Shown: piece after piece, positions 5,974 to 13,479 of the stretch
How the letters are laid out: each line of letters begins with the position of its first letter
How positions within the stretch are numbered: the first letter of the stretch is position 1
IMG/VR virus record: IMGVR_UViG_3300035701_007250
Coordinates: 1-33,698 of that record
Origin: a virus
Strand: one strand, 5' to 3'
Length of the DNA: 33,698 nt
Notes under the pieces: model-generated
Database searches by the model: none
What the model was told of the DNA's origin: nothing
The model's input: the letters and a program-made list of their open reading frames with translations, nothing else
Program-made: the position numbers and the translations under genes

Positions 5974-6150
5974 TTATTTACTCCTCTTGATCCAATAGTC
6001 TAATTCTAGTTTGATATTATCTAAGCTATCGTATTGACTCATGACAAAATCGCCTTGGTAGTTTGTTCTAGTGTTGTCTAACTCATATACCTTTAGATGA
6101 TGGTATTCGTTGGCTTCATCTGGTCTAATGGTGAAGGTGTATTGACTCAT
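5974..6150 (-). CDS. Unknown 58-aa protein
   Basis: This frame runs from ATG 6150 to TAA 5974-5976. Its ATG overlaps the stop of the 6147-6314 gene (ATGA), and its end carries the ribosome site of the next gene. The protein begins MSQYTFTIRPDEANEYHHLKVYEL, with strands followed by a helix (LDNIKLELDYWIK). Continuous small-gene packing and coupling support it. No family was recognised. Confidence 0.6.
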   Translation of the reverse strand: MSQYTFTIRPDEANEYHHLKVYELDNTRTNYQGDFVMSQYDSLDNIKLELDYWIKRSK

Positions 6151-6314
6151 AGTGCTTCCCTCAATTCTTGATTTACTGATAATTGAGCTATTAGAATATC
6201 AGCTAACTCTTGCCGGTATTCGTCCGGGTCTACCATCCACTGAGTAATATCACATTGATCACCATCAAGATCACTGGTAAAGAGACTAATAATGTCTTGA
6301 AGTATAGCGGGCAT
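6147..6314 (-). CDS. Unknown 55-aa acidic protein, first gene of the leftward unit
   Basis: ATG 6314 has AGGAG 7 nt upstream. The protein is acidic and helical (DIISLFTSDLDGDQ, then DEYRQELADILIAQ). It is the first leftward gene after the divergent control region at 6315-6466. Its stop overlaps the next ATG. No family was recognised. Confidence 0.62.
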   Translation of the reverse strand: MPAILQDIISLFTSDLDGDQCDITQWMVDPDEYRQELADILIAQLSVNQELREAL

Positions 6315-6350
6315 ATACTTACTCCTATATTAATTAATATGACTATATAT

Positions 6351-6381
6351 GTATGTTACGACATACCCATATTGATTACAA
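6351..6381 (-). promoter_or_regulatory. Leftward promoter with overlapping inverted repeat
   Basis: On the minus strand, -35 TTGTAA (6381-6376), a 17-bp spacer and -10 TAACAT (6358-6353) lie upstream of the 6314 start. A 6-bp inverted repeat (GTATGT/ACATAC, 6351-6356 and 6361-6366) covers the -10. The TTGT-type -35, 17-bp spacing and a GTATG/CATAC palindrome at the -10 are shared with the promoter at 4156-4184. A common regulator is possible, although the half-site orientation differs. Confidence 0.45.
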
Positions 6382-6452
6382 TACATAACCGTTACACACA
6401 AGCAAAACCCGTAGAATTAGAATGGGTTTAAATCGGTTTTATTTTAAATTGT

Positions 6453-6460
6453 GGTACAAT
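6453..6460 (+). promoter_or_regulatory. Extended -10 promoter, probably leaderless, for terminase small subunit
   Basis: TGGTACAAT (starting at 6452-6453) is an extended -10 element. It ends 6 nt before the ATG at 6467, so transcription would start at or within a base or two of the start codon. No Shine-Dalgarno is visible. The -35 region is poor, as is usual for extended -10 promoters. An inverted repeat AAACCC/GGGTTT (6405-6410 and 6424-6429) lies upstream. Confidence 0.5.
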
Positions 6461-6466
6461 CACACC

Positions 6467-6910
6467 ATGCCCAAATACGGAAAGTATCACACCAAGCCTC
6501 AAGACAAACGGTTTGTAAAAGAATTTATAAAGACTGGTAATGCGACTCAGTCAGCAGTAGTGGCTTATACTAAAAACAGGACTAGTGCTAGTGCTATTGG
6601 CCACCGTAAATTAAAGATGGGTAATATTCAAGCAATGATCCAACAGGCAATGGTGGATGAAGACTTAGATCCGGCTTATACAATACATCAAAGGAAAGTG
6701 TTGGTTGAGACTGGAATGAGTCAGTTAAAGGATAATAAAGTAACACCAGCTGATATTTTGAAGAGTCTTGATGGATTGGAGAAGCTGATGGGTATTACTG
6801 GAAGTACACAGTCTTTTCAGTCTCACTTACATCTCCACCAAGCACCATTACAGGACGTAGTAGACTACAGATCAAAGCAAGGTAAGTACTTTGACCAGAT
6901 CAAGAAGTGA
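6467..6910 (+). CDS. Terminase small subunit-like DNA-packaging protein
   Basis: This 147-aa protein has a basic N-terminus, then FVKEFIKTGNATQSAVVAYTKNRTSASAIGHRKL. That is the helix-turn-helix DNA-binding segment typical of Terminase_2-type small subunits (NATQSAxxA). A helical oligomerisation region and a basic tail follow. The small subunit recognises the packaging site and feeds DNA to TerL. The ATG at 6467 fits the conserved start better than the one at 6422. The large subunit lies about 1.9 kb further on, separated by a moron-like unit and an epimerase gene. Confidence 0.72.
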   Translation: MPKYGKYHTKPQDKRFVKEFIKTGNATQSAVVAYTKNRTSASAIGHRKLKMGNIQAMIQQAMVDEDLDPAYTIHQRKVLVETGMSQLKDNKVTPADILKSLDGLEKLMGITGSTQSFQSHLHLHQAPLQDVVDYRSKQGKYFDQIKK

Positions 6911-7355
6911 TGTGACGCACAAGCATGATTGTACGACTGTCCAATAATGATACCCCCATACACCCCAAATATAAATATTTAAATTTGAATTAACTACCCC
7001 ACCGGTACGACAACTTTTCCACCTAATTTAACTATAGGTCTAGCCTTCCGCCTGTCTTACTCAAGTTGAAGCTAATTAAACCTGCTTAAAAGAAAAAAAA
7101 GAAAAAGCCTAACCCCCCTCCCCAGATGCTGCTGGGGTCATCTTGCTGAACCCTATTTGTGTTTCTTAAACACTTGCTACTGTTTTACTCAATAGCCTCC
7201 GCACTCTCAGTCTGAATGTGTTTCAATTCCAGTTAAGGTTAGCCTCTGATATAGGCGACTTACCTTGCGTCACACCGAATGTAATTGTTCTAGCTTTGCC
7301 TGTTCTTGATTAATATAGTTTAAAGTTAAACGGTTTTGTGTTACCATAAAAAAGA
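6911..7355 (+). other. 445-nt region without a supported gene
   Basis: No convincing ORF with a ribosome site was found on either strand. A 25-codon minus-strand frame (7347-7270) exists but has no Shine-Dalgarno. Visible structure: an AT-rich tract at 6968-6994; a purine run (7089-7108) followed by a C-rich run (7112-7123); a CCCCAG/CTGGGG hairpin (7120-7125/7132-7137); and a GTGTTT/AAACAC hairpin (7159-7164/7168-7173). A packaging or replication site is possible because the region follows the small terminase gene, but nothing decisive is seen. Confidence 0.5.
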
Positions 7356-7380
7356 GGGAGGTCAGCGGGCAGTACCTCCC
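7356..7380. terminator. Bidirectional intrinsic terminator
   Basis: GGGAGGT (7356-7362) pairs perfectly with ACCTCCC (7374-7380) around an 11-nt loop. Five T follow on the plus strand. On the minus strand the stem is followed by TCTTTTTT. It can therefore stop transcription from the terminase small-subunit side and from the minus-strand 7362-7535 gene, whose stop codon lies at the stem/loop boundary. Confidence 0.82.
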
Positions 7381-7535
7381 TTTTTAATTGGTATCGGTTC
7401 ATTGAAAATCAGGTTAAGTTCTTCTTTCGTCATATCTCCGGCTGTTTGTGGTTGATTCATTCGTTTCTCCTCTGCCCATTCTAATAGTTTTGACCGCATC
7501 TCCGCAAGTGTATATTTTTGGCTCAAACTCTGCAT
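7362..7535 (-). CDS. 57-aa protein of a moron-like transcription unit
   Basis: ATG 7535 has GAGG 7 nt upstream, and the frame ends with TGA inside the terminator at 7356-7380. The protein is helical and soluble, with YTLAEMRSKLLEWAEEKR, a QPQTAGDMTKEELNLIF segment and a basic end. It has no membrane segment or Cys. It has its own promoter, leader and terminator and lies opposite to the surrounding genes. That is the layout of phage morons, which often carry host-interaction, anti-defence or regulatory functions. The family is not recognised. Confidence 0.68.
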   Translation of the reverse strand: MQSLSQKYTLAEMRSKLLEWAEEKRMNQPQTAGDMTKEELNLIFNEPIPIKKGGTAR

Positions 7536-7621
7536 AAAAAAACCTCTATTGAGATGAGTTAGTGAGTTCGTTTCGAGGACGACTTAAACTCACCTCAATA
7601 GAGGCTCCTCGAGAACTCACT
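7536..7621 (-). promoter_or_regulatory. 86-nt structured leader with interleaved inverted repeats (candidate attenuator)
   Basis: Read on the minus strand from the predicted start near 7621, four arms follow in the order B', A', B, A. B' (7621-7607) pairs with B (7578-7561) in 9+6 bp around a 3-nt bulge. A' (7604-7587) pairs with A (7560-7543) over 18 bp, with one position that is G-U in this strand's RNA. Arm A contains the AGAGG ribosome site and is followed by exactly seven U and then AUG. A'-A would therefore resemble a terminator and also hide the ribosome site, while B'-B pairing competes with it or forms a pseudoknot. Confidence 0.6.
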
Positions 7622-7627
7622 GTCTAT

Positions 7628-7656
7628 AAATTATCATTTCATGCGTTAAATGTCAA
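7628..7656 (-). promoter_or_regulatory. Consensus promoter for the minus-strand moron gene
   Basis: The minus strand has TTGACA (7656-7651), a 17-bp spacer and TAATTT (7633-7628) preceded by TGA, an extended -10. Transcription would begin near 7621-7623, exactly at the first base of the structured leader. This is the best -35 in the window. It overlaps the rightward promoter of the epimerase gene. Confidence 0.75.
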
Positions 7657-7658
7657 TA

Positions 7659-7667
7659 TGCTATACT
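7659..7667 (+). promoter_or_regulatory. Extended -10 promoter, probably leaderless, for the epimerase gene
   Basis: TGCTATACT (7659-7667) is an extended -10 element ending 6 nt before ATG 7674, the same geometry as at 6453-6460. No Shine-Dalgarno precedes the ATG. It overlaps the -35 of the divergent minus-strand promoter, so the two promoters could exclude each other. Confidence 0.55.
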
Positions 7668-7673
7668 CGCCTT

Positions 7674-8405
7674 ATGATGAAAGATATTACGGTCTTGGGT
7701 GGCAGCGGTTTCATCGGCAGCCGGGTAGTTTGGTTATTAAGGCTTAAAGGCTATAATCCCATCGTCTTTGATAAGACTCATGGTAAGGATGTCTTAGTTG
7801 ATCCTTTGCCTAAGACTGATGTAGTAATTCACTTAGCGGCCCGGTTGTTTGATAAGTTCAATGATAACTTAAAGATGACCCAGAAGGTGGTTGAAGCTGG
7901 GTACAGTAAGATTGTCTTTGCTTCCTCAGCCGGGGTTTATGGTGACGGCTTGAATCATACTGAAGACGAGCCACTAAAACCGGTAGGGCCTTACGGCAAG
8001 ATCAAGGCCAAGGAAGAAGCCCTAATCACCAAAAGCGGTAAAGCCTACGCTATTTTGAGGCTGGCTAATGTCTACGGCTTTGATTCGGACCACGGGGTGG
8101 TCTACCGTTTTCTTAATGGTTTAGATACGATTAACGGTGACGGGGAACAAGTCCGGGACTTTGTTTGGGTGGAAGATGTGGCCTTGGCTTTATTTGAAGC
8201 GGCCACCAGTAAGAAGTATAACGGCATTTATAATATCTCTACCGGCAAGAAACGGACTATTGCTGGCTTATTTAAGCAATTATTTCCGGATCTGATACCG
8301 GTTCATGGACCTTTATTGAAGGAGATTCAGGTTTCCACCTTGTCTCCGGCAAAAGCTATGGCCAAGGGTTTTAAACCCAGAGACATCTTATGGCAGACAA
8401 AGTAG
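7674..8405 (+). CDS. NAD(P)-dependent sugar-nucleotide epimerase/dehydratase (extended SDR)
   Basis: This 243-aa protein has a Rossmann motif GGSGFIG (residues 9-15), SSAGVYG with the catalytic Ser (about 84-85), and YxxxK at Tyr107/Lys111. It also has LRLANVYG and the RDFVWVEDVA segment. These are hallmarks of UDP-glucose 4-epimerase-like extended SDRs that remodel nucleotide sugars. It is shorter than the usual length of about 300-340 residues, mainly in the C-terminal substrate domain. The start is 7674 or 7677, because an upstream in-frame ATG (7650) lies within the promoter. It sits between the terminase genes and probably supplies sugar precursors to the cluster at 17488-31669. Confidence 0.85.
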   Translation: MMKDITVLGGSGFIGSRVVWLLRLKGYNPIVFDKTHGKDVLVDPLPKTDVVIHLAARLFDKFNDNLKMTQKVVEAGYSKIVFASSAGVYGDGLNHTEDEPLKPVGPYGKIKAKEEALITKSGKAYAILRLANVYGFDSDHGVVYRFLNGLDTINGDGEQVRDFVWVEDVALALFEAATSKKYNGIYNISTGKKRTIAGLFKQLFPDLIPVHGPLLKEIQVSTLSPAKAMAKGFKPRDILWQTK

Positions 8406-8836
8406 GTGAGGCTCGGGAGATTCTCGATACCATCGGTCAGGATAGTGAGAAAGAAGGCATCCGCTGGACCAAGATCTTTATGGATCAGTGGGATAAGAAG
8501 GAATGGGAAGAGAACCAGATTGAGAAAGAAAAGCTTAAGAAACGCAATAAGCGAAGATTGGAATATACCCATCTCTTGCATAACCTGATCCGGGAAAAGG
8601 GACTAGAATTGGAACGGCCAGCCCAAGGTTACTGGCTCGAGACCGGCTTTAATCAGAAGGGGGTTTGGGTCAGGCTCCACGACCGCCATGGCAACAAATG
8701 GAACCGGGGGATCAAAGTGACCGGCATCCCTAAATACGACCATCATGCCGCCCTGATCTTGGTCCAAGCTATTGAAGATAAAATGTGGGAATTAGAAGAG
8801 AATCCCCAAACCAAGTCAGGGATTTACCTATCATGA
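8390..8836 (+). CDS. Unknown 148-aa basic helical protein
   Basis: The N-terminal half is highly charged and predicted helical or coiled coil (DQWDKKEWEENQIEKEKLKKRNKRR). The C-terminal half reads as a small strand domain (YWLETGFNQKGVWVRLHDRHGNKW). It overlaps the epimerase gene by 16 nt, and its stop overlaps the TerL start (ATGA), so it is translated with the packaging genes. No family was recognised; a packaging accessory role is inference from position. Confidence 0.6.
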   Translation: MADKVGEAREILDTIGQDSEKEGIRWTKIFMDQWDKKEWEENQIEKEKLKKRNKRRLEYTHLLHNLIREKGLELERPAQGYWLETGFNQKGVWVRLHDRHGNKWNRGIKVTGIPKYDHHAALILVQAIEDKMWELEENPQTKSGIYLS

Positions 8837-10314
8837 AAACCGACGATTTAACTAAAGCCGAACTGATCCAAAAAATCGAGGAAGAAGAGGCCAAGTATAT
8901 TGCGGAGACCCGGCCTATCCTGGAGGGTAACTTATTCAAGTTTAACCGGTTCGTCCAGGAGGTGGAAAGTGGCCGGGATGCGGTTAAGCTGGCTCCTTTA
9001 CACGAAGAGATTGGCCGGTTTATGGATAACCATAACAAGAAGCGGAAACTATTACTGATCCCTCGTGGCCACTTGAAGTCAACCTTGGTTACCATCGGCT
9101 ACAGCCTCCAGCAGTTATGCCGCAATCCGGGGATGCGTATTTTGATCACTAATGCAACGTATAACTTGGCTTGTTCTTTTTTAGGCGATATCAAGCGAAA
9201 CCTAAAATTTAATGAGAAACTGCATCTGTTTTGGGGTGACTTGTCCCGTGGGGCCTTAAACTGGTCTTCGGATTCCATTACCTTAGCTACCAGTATCCGT
9301 AAGGAACCGACGGTGACTGCCATGGGTATCGAATCCAATATGACTTCCCAGCACTATGACTTGATCATTATGGATGACTTGGTCAATAAAGACTACGTTA
9401 ATACTCGGGAACAGATAGAGAAAACTATTTACTTCTATAAGGAATGCTTAAATCTTCTAGAACCCGATGGGGAGATCATTGTCATCGGAACTCGCTGGCA
9501 TGACTCAGACCTATACGGCTGGATCCTGGACCCGGATAATCGCCTGGAGGCTGACTTCTCGGTGATGATTAAACGGGCCTATGAGGGCTCACTGGATAAT
9601 GACGCTGAGTTTGTGGGGCTGTTCCCGGAGAAATTTAAACGGGATCACTTGCGTAAACTTTACGAACAGCAGGGGCCTTATTTCTTTTCATCTCAATATT
9701 TGAATGACCCGATCCCGGAATCGGATGCCACCTTTAAACGGACTTGGTTTCAATACTATGAGAAACCGGATTTGAAGGGGAGGTTATTATCTAAATTTAC
9801 CATGGTTGATCCGGCTATTTCGATTGAGAGAACGGCTGATTACACGGCTATAGTGACGGTCGGCGTGGATGAGTTTAGGAATATTTACATTTTAGATGTC
9901 CGGAGAATGAGGTTAAACCCGAAACAGATCATTGATAACATCTTTGAAGTCTGGCACTTTTTTGATCCGGTCTATATTGGTATTGAAGATGTAGCTTTTC
10001 AGAAGTCTTTGCAATATAGTTTAACGGAAGAGATGAATAAGCGGCAGGAATACTTGCCGATTAAGCCGTTAAAGCCAGGAGGGAGGGCTAAGGATCAGCG
10101 GATAAAAGGTCTCCAGCCGCTTTACGCTAATAAGAAAGTTTTCCACAACCGGGAAATTGATAACATCGAGTACCTTGAGGACGAACTATTAAGATTTCCG
10201 ACTGGAAAACACGATGACATTATCGATTCTCTCGCATATATGCTAGAATTGAACATATACCCACCAAAGCGGAAAAAATCGCATTTAAGAAGTAAGCGAT
10301 ATCTTTATGCCTAA
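8833..10314 (+). CDS. terL: Terminase large subunit
   Basis: This 493-aa DNA-packaging motor has a Walker A-like motif PRGHLKST (77-84), Walker B LIIMDD (177-182) and motif III GTRWH (219-223). The RNase-H-like nuclease domain has acidic residues at Asp326 (FTMVDPA), Glu385 (IGIEDVA) and Asp461/462 (GKHDDIIDSLAY). The length is typical. The ATG at 8833 overlaps the previous stop; an upstream in-frame start at 8785 lies inside the previous gene. It powers DNA translocation into the prohead and cuts the concatemer, docking on the portal encoded next. Confidence 0.93.
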   Translation: MKTDDLTKAELIQKIEEEEAKYIAETRPILEGNLFKFNRFVQEVESGRDAVKLAPLHEEIGRFMDNHNKKRKLLLIPRGHLKSTLVTIGYSLQQLCRNPGMRILITNATYNLACSFLGDIKRNLKFNEKLHLFWGDLSRGALNWSSDSITLATSIRKEPTVTAMGIESNMTSQHYDLIIMDDLVNKDYVNTREQIEKTIYFYKECLNLLEPDGEIIVIGTRWHDSDLYGWILDPDNRLEADFSVMIKRAYEGSLDNDAEFVGLFPEKFKRDHLRKLYEQQGPYFFSSQYLNDPIPESDATFKRTWFQYYEKPDLKGRLLSKFTMVDPAISIERTADYTAIVTVGVDEFRNIYILDVRRMRLNPKQIIDNIFEVWHFFDPVYIGIEDVAFQKSLQYSLTEEMNKRQEYLPIKPLKPGGRAKDQRIKGLQPLYANKKVFHNREIDNIEYLEDELLRFPTGKHDDIIDSLAYMLELNIYPPKRKKSHLRSKRYLYA

Positions 10315-12526
10315 GATTGATAGTAACAAGAACGCTAAGATTAATCAAATATATAAACCTTCTGATCAAGAACAAAAATACCGGGAATGGGTTTACCAGC
10401 GAAAATACGACATGGAACAAGCACCTGAAAGACAACGGGCTCTTAAAGTCTGGGATGATTCGGAGAAACAATGGGATCAATACCGGGGGGAAAAGAACGC
10501 CGACGATTGGACCTCGGATTATTATGTACCCATGACCACTTCGGTAGTGGAGGCAGCCATCTCCGAGATGGTAGACCAGATGCCCCGGCCTTTTGTTATG
10601 CCTCGGTCCAGTGAGGATATCTGGAAAGCCCGGATTATGAATGAGATCTTTGAGTATTCCTGGGAAGTAGCCAATGGCGACGAAGAAGTGAAGACAATAA
10701 TCAGAGGCGTGATGACTCACGGGACTTCAGTGGCTCAGGAGTATTACTTGAAAGACCGTCGGTTCATCAAAGAAATCACCGGCTTGACTAATAAGAATAA
10801 TAAGAAACAGCGGGAGTTTGCCTCAGAGGAAAAGGAAGTTTATGAATATGATGATGTTTTATTAGAATGGATTGATCCTAGAGACTTTTTGATCGATGAG
10901 AATGCTCGGGAGATTAACCGGGGCAATTATAAAGCCCGAGATTGTATTCGCCGTTATATCACTTCTTATGAGGATGCCGAACAGTTTTTTGCTAAGGATC
11001 AGATTTGGGATCACTTAAATAATTTTCGTTATGTCAGGCCAGGTGGGGAAACCAATTATTTCCAGTATTATAAACCGCCCGAAGGGGCCAACAAATCTAA
11101 TGATGTGGAGATTCTTTGGTATTGGGCCAGGACTCCGGAAGACTTATTGGTGGTAACCATCAATGATGTGGTAGTCCGGTTAGGTCCGAATATCTATAAA
11201 CACAAACAGTTGCCTTATGCCAAGGTAGTGGACGTGGAACGTCTGGGGAAATTTTACGGCAAAGGGGAACCAGAGTTACTATCCTCAATCCAAGAGGAAG
11301 CTAACACTTTGAGAAGAATGATTATTGATCGGAACCACTTGGATATCGATAAGATGTTTACCGGCCCCAATACCATGCAATATGATGAAGAAGATCTGAT
11401 TGCTCGTCCCCATGGTTTTATCCCCGGAGAAGACATCAAACCAATTGAGTATAATGATATTCCCTTGTCGGTAGATAGGACTTTCAAATCCATTAATGAA
11501 GATAAGATTTCAGTGACTGGGATCGATGAGCGTTTTCAGTCGGTATCTAGGACACCTTCAACGGCTACCGAGGCAGCCATCCTTAAGGAATCGACTTTGA
11601 AGCGGGTGCGGATGAAACTCAAGAACTTTGAGAATGGCTTTTTAAAGGATGTCGGCAGAATGAGATTATCCAATATCTTACAATTTTATCCCCAGCCTAA
11701 ATTAGAAAAGATTATCGGGGAAAAAGGAACTGAGGACTTTAAACGCCGGATTGCCGATTTGTCCAATCAAGGCATGTTAGAAACCAGGGATGGGGAAATG
11801 TATAAGAAGCAATATCGCCAGGTAACCTTAGAGGGTAAAGAAATGTATTTTGATGAACGGGGAAATCCTAAGATCAGACGGCAGCCGGGTTTCAGTTTCT
11901 TTGAGGCAAAACCGGAATACTTTTTCCCGGTGGCTACCGGCGGCTACGATATCAAGTTTGAGGCCGGACCGTCGATGCCGGTGTCTAAACCTTTGATGCA
12001 GCAGAACATGATGGAAGCTTTTGACCGGGTGGCTCCTTTTGCGGTTAAAGGCTTGACTACTTATGATCCAGAAAAACTGGTAGATGAGTTAGTTATCAGA
12101 CCAGCTGATTTGAATCCGGAAGACCTTAAAGTCCAGGAAGAAGCGGAAGATAGCAATGTTGGTGACAACCGCTTGGGGATTAGTATCGAATTGGCTTCCC
12201 AGGAAAATCAAATGGTGACTAACGGTGAACCGATCCCGCCGATGGGTACACCATATGCGGCTGAACCTCACACTCGGGTTCACTTGGAATACATGAAGTC
12301 TGAATCCGGTAAACAAATGGACGAAGCCAAGTTTAAGTTATTGTCACAACACGTTATGGGTGAAGTGATGGCTATTCAGCAACGGGAAAAAGCTGGGGGT
12401 AGTAATGTCCAGGTTCCGGGAGGAGGGGTACAAGGGACTCAAGATCTGACTAAAGAAACGGTAATGCCGGGGACAATTGAAGGTGGTGGCCAAGTTCCCA
12501 CTGGAAGGGCATTAGGCAATGGCTAA
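10307..12526 (+). CDS. Portal protein
   Basis: This 739-aa protein follows TerL with an 8-nt overlap. The length fits the larger portal families rather than the portals of about 450-500 aa of many siphoviruses. Features include an N-terminal region rich in charged helices, VVRLGPNIYKHKQLPYAKV, a long stem-like helical segment (EEANTLRRMIIDRNHLDI), and PSTATEAAILKESTLKRVRMKLKNFENGFLKDVGRM, a motif region typical of portals. The C-terminus is Gly/Gln-rich and flexible. Portals form a dodecameric ring at one capsid vertex for DNA entry and exit. Confidence 0.87.
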   Translation: MPKIDSNKNAKINQIYKPSDQEQKYREWVYQRKYDMEQAPERQRALKVWDDSEKQWDQYRGEKNADDWTSDYYVPMTTSVVEAAISEMVDQMPRPFVMPRSSEDIWKARIMNEIFEYSWEVANGDEEVKTIIRGVMTHGTSVAQEYYLKDRRFIKEITGLTNKNNKKQREFASEEKEVYEYDDVLLEWIDPRDFLIDENAREINRGNYKARDCIRRYITSYEDAEQFFAKDQIWDHLNNFRYVRPGGETNYFQYYKPPEGANKSNDVEILWYWARTPEDLLVVTINDVVVRLGPNIYKHKQLPYAKVVDVERLGKFYGKGEPELLSSIQEEANTLRRMIIDRNHLDIDKMFTGPNTMQYDEEDLIARPHGFIPGEDIKPIEYNDIPLSVDRTFKSINEDKISVTGIDERFQSVSRTPSTATEAAILKESTLKRVRMKLKNFENGFLKDVGRMRLSNILQFYPQPKLEKIIGEKGTEDFKRRIADLSNQGMLETRDGEMYKKQYRQVTLEGKEMYFDERGNPKIRRQPGFSFFEAKPEYFFPVATGGYDIKFEAGPSMPVSKPLMQQNMMEAFDRVAPFAVKGLTTYDPEKLVDELVIRPADLNPEDLKVQEEAEDSNVGDNRLGISIELASQENQMVTNGEPIPPMGTPYAAEPHTRVHLEYMKSESGKQMDEAKFKLLSQHVMGEVMAIQQREKAGGSNVQVPGGGVQGTQDLTKETVMPGTIEGGGQVPTGRALGNG

Positions 12527-12827
12527 GAAATACGTTGAGGCGGAATTAATCTTAAAGAATTTACCGATTGAACAATTGTCGGCTTTGCATCAATTGCGGG
12601 GTGATGCCAAGATTTTCGAATCTTTCAAGAAGTTTTTAACAGATTTGCTTTACATTGATGAAGGCAAAATCTTGGGTCTGGCCGGAACAGCTAAAACGGT
12701 GGATGAAACAGTGGAAAAAATGATAAGGCAGAATTACTACAAGGGCCGGACTAATATGTTGGTTTTAATCCATGCTTTACTAATTAACGCCGAGAAAGAA
12801 ATTAACCGGCGGGAGAAGAAGGTATAA
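12519..12827 (+). CDS. Unknown 102-aa helical protein of the head module
   Basis: This all-helical soluble protein starts within the portal end (8-nt overlap). The segments LPIEQLSALHQLRGDAKIFESFKKFLTDLLY and MIRQNYYKGRTNMLVLIHALL suggest a compact bundle. In many phages the position between portal and scaffold carries small head-assembly or connector-associated proteins. No family was recognised. Confidence 0.62.
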   Translation: MAKKYVEAELILKNLPIEQLSALHQLRGDAKIFESFKKFLTDLLYIDEGKILGLAGTAKTVDETVEKMIRQNYYKGRTNMLVLIHALLINAEKEINRREKKV

Positions 12828-12828
12828 T

Positions 12829-12945
12829 ATGCCCTTCAGATCTAAAAAACAAATGAAATGGATGTTTGCGAATAAACCCGCAATGGCTAAAAAATGGGTG
12901 TCTAAATACGGTTCAAAAATTAAAAAGTCAAGGAAAAAGAAATGA
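12829..12945 (+). CDS. 38-aa very basic small phage protein (MPF-SK type)
   Basis: ATG 12829 has AAGG 6 nt upstream, and the TGA overlaps the next ATG (ATGA at 12942). The protein begins MPFRSKKQMKWMFANKP and ends in a Lys/Arg-rich tail. Tiny proteins starting MPF(K/R)SK with MFA and K-W-x-x-K-Y-G are common in phage head modules and have no assigned function. Strong positive charge suggests DNA or RNA contact, which is inference. Confidence 0.7.
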   Translation: MPFRSKKQMKWMFANKPAMAKKWVSKYGSKIKKSRKKK

Positions 12946-13379
12946 GTAATGGTGTAGATCCCAATACCAACTTTGGTCGATCCGATGGTGTTTCTTTAAG
13001 AGAATACTTTGAAATGGCATTAAAAGATTTTAGGGAACAGTCTAGGGAAGATTCTAAAGATTTAAAGGAAGCATTTAACGAGAAATTTAAAGCCCAGGAT
13101 AAGGCTCTAGGTTTGGCAACTAAGATATTGGAAAAACGTCTGGAGAACATGAATGAGTTTAGACAGGCATTAACCGACCAAGCAGCTAGTTTTATAACCA
13201 GAGAGATATATGAATCCAGGCACGATATTTTACAAAGACAGGTAGACGATTTAAGATTAAAAGGAGCCGAGTTAGATGGTAAGGCCAGCCAGAAATCCCT
13301 TCAAGCAACTAATGTAATGGCTATGATTGCCTTAATAATGTCCGTCGCCGCCTTTGTAATTGAATATGTTTTGAAATAA
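12942..13379 (+). CDS. Coiled-coil protein with C-terminal membrane segment
   Basis: Residues of about 20-120 are charged and helical with heptad character (DKALGLATKILEKRLENMNEF, then REIYESRHDILQRQ). A tail-anchor-like hydrophobic helix near the C-terminus (MAMIALIMSVAAFVIEYVL) ends in Lys. This layout recurs in phage proteins placed near lysis or head genes and sometimes labelled holin-like. A membrane role is well supported, holin function is not. ATG 12942 follows AGGA and overlaps the preceding stop. It is the last gene before a gap of about 100 nt. Confidence 0.65.
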   Translation: MSNGVDPNTNFGRSDGVSLREYFEMALKDFREQSREDSKDLKEAFNEKFKAQDKALGLATKILEKRLENMNEFRQALTDQAASFITREIYESRHDILQRQVDDLRLKGAELDGKASQKSLQATNVMAMIALIMSVAAFVIEYVLK

Positions 13380-13479
13380 GAGTTAATTAACTTGACATCT
13401 AATACAAAATACATCATCATATAAGGGTACTTTACTAACTAGGGAGAATCGGTGGCTCGACCCCATCCGGAAGGAGAAT

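Noticed and set aside
7120-7137. CCCCAG/CTGGGG hairpin as a terminator after the small terminase gene
   Set aside because: No T-run follows directly on either strand; the convincing terminator is at 7356-7380.
6911-7274. 9-bp inverted repeat TGTGACGCA (6911-6919) / TGCGTCACA (7266-7274) as ends of a mobile element
   Set aside because: The repeat is short, no transposase lies between the copies, and no target-site duplication was found. Chance is likely.
13392-13425. Promoter before the scaffold gene (TTGACA at 13392-13397)
   Set aside because: No acceptable -10 lies at 16-19 bp; the nearest TATAAG is at 22 bp spacing.
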